Assembly (NCBI GenBank): GCA_021029095.1
Contig: JAJOHG010000023.1
Coordinates: 372,001 to 436,000, forward strand
DNA: 64,000 bases
Reading direction: 5' to 3'
Source of the DNA: Phellopilus nigrolimitatus
Lineage: Eukaryota; Basidiomycota; Agaricomycetes; Hymenochaetales; Hymenochaetaceae
The translations under genes were made by a program, and so were the position numbers. The number at the start of each line of letters is the position of its first letter. Position 1 is the first letter of the stretch. Of the stretch, positions 63,767 to 64,000 are shown piece after piece. A model generated the notes under the pieces. It was not told the origin of the DNA, did not search any database, and saw nothing but the letters and a program-made list of their open reading frames with translations.

Positions 63767-64000
63767 ATGGCGATAACGAGTATATGGCATTGCCTGCGAG
63801 CTGCTGAGATCACTGCGGCCCTCCGACACGAGAAAAAGAAGAAAGGATCCGACGAAGAAGAAAGCACAAAACCAGCTAAGGTACGAACGCCGACTCACTC
63901 ACATGCGACGCGAATCACTGCGTCACCTTCAGGCTCATCTACCATCCTTATCGGAGGCTGTCCCACGTCCATACCGAAGATTGAGCACGTCGAGGTACAT
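63767..64000 (+). CDS. Unrecognised gene, 5' end only
   Basis: Exon 63767-63880 reads MAITSIWHCLRAAEITAALR then a Lys/Glu-rich stretch (HEKKKKGSDEEESTKPAK) up to a GTACGA donor. After an acceptor at 63931 the frame continues (AHLPSLSEAVPRPYRRLS) to a possible donor at the edge. A short upstream ORF overlaps the start. Too little is present to name it. Confidence 0.4.
   Translation, partial: MAITSIWHCLRAAEITAALRHEKKKKGSDEEESTKPAKVRTPTHSHATRITASPSGSSTILIGGCPTSIPKIEHVEVH

Overview
The window looks like nuclear DNA of a filamentous Agaricomycete (mushroom or white-rot type basidiomycete). Genes are cut by many introns of about 45-70 bases with GT-AG or occasionally GC-AG ends. The recognisable genes are fungal housekeeping genes (akr1, pfa3, car2, cho2, an nrp1-like gene, GH3 beta-glucosidase, secreted sphingomyelinase). 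Two short ORFs have the layout of basidiomycete mating-pheromone precursors. No species is claimed. All gene models were spliced by eye from frame continuity and splice-site motifs.

Layout. (1) 1-1267: 3' end of the ankyrin-type palmitoyltransferase akr1. (2) 2960-23149: an amplified region of one repeated block, a 383-391 residue aldo/keto reductase (AKR) gene followed by a convergent flavin-dependent monooxygenase (FMO). There are four AKR copies here (2960, 7329, 12984, 19824). There are three FMO copies: one intact (9479-11661) and two broken (5127-5752, 22035-23149). A small membrane-type ORF diverges from two of the FMOs. Three small TA-flanked inverted-repeat elements, a dead Yta7/ATAD2 fragment and pheromone precursor gene 1 sit between copies. 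(3) 23601-25777: F-box/LRR gene. (4) 25778-33342: GC/CpG-rich, gene-poor stretch holding one coiled-coil gene. (5) 33343-38953: nrp1-like RanBP2 zinc-finger protein. (6) 40454-43752: 20-exon acid sphingomyelinase. (7) 44235-48790: an inverted second copy of the 12-16.7 kb segment, carrying AKR copy 5 and pheromone precursor gene 2. (8) 48901-61986: pfa3, ornithine aminotransferase, cho2, GH3 beta-glucosidase, all single copy. (9) 63767-64000: start of an unrecognised gene running off the edge.

How it fits together. The AKR/FMO block looks like a redox cassette copied by segmental duplication. Four of the five AKR genes keep a TATA-containing palindrome 75-76 bases before the ATG, so they may respond together. 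The direct and inverted copies differ by transposon presence, internal deletions and exchanged exon ends, giving a relative history of the amplification. The two pheromone precursor genes predict the same mature peptide and lie in the arms of a roughly 4.6 kb inverted repeat with a loop of about 27.5 kb. No pheromone receptor was found in the window.

Caution. Six otherwise intact reading frames or exons are each broken by exactly one extra base (akr1, AKR copy 5 twice, pfa3, car2, GH3). All shifts go in the same direction, so sequence or assembly error is at least as likely as gene decay.
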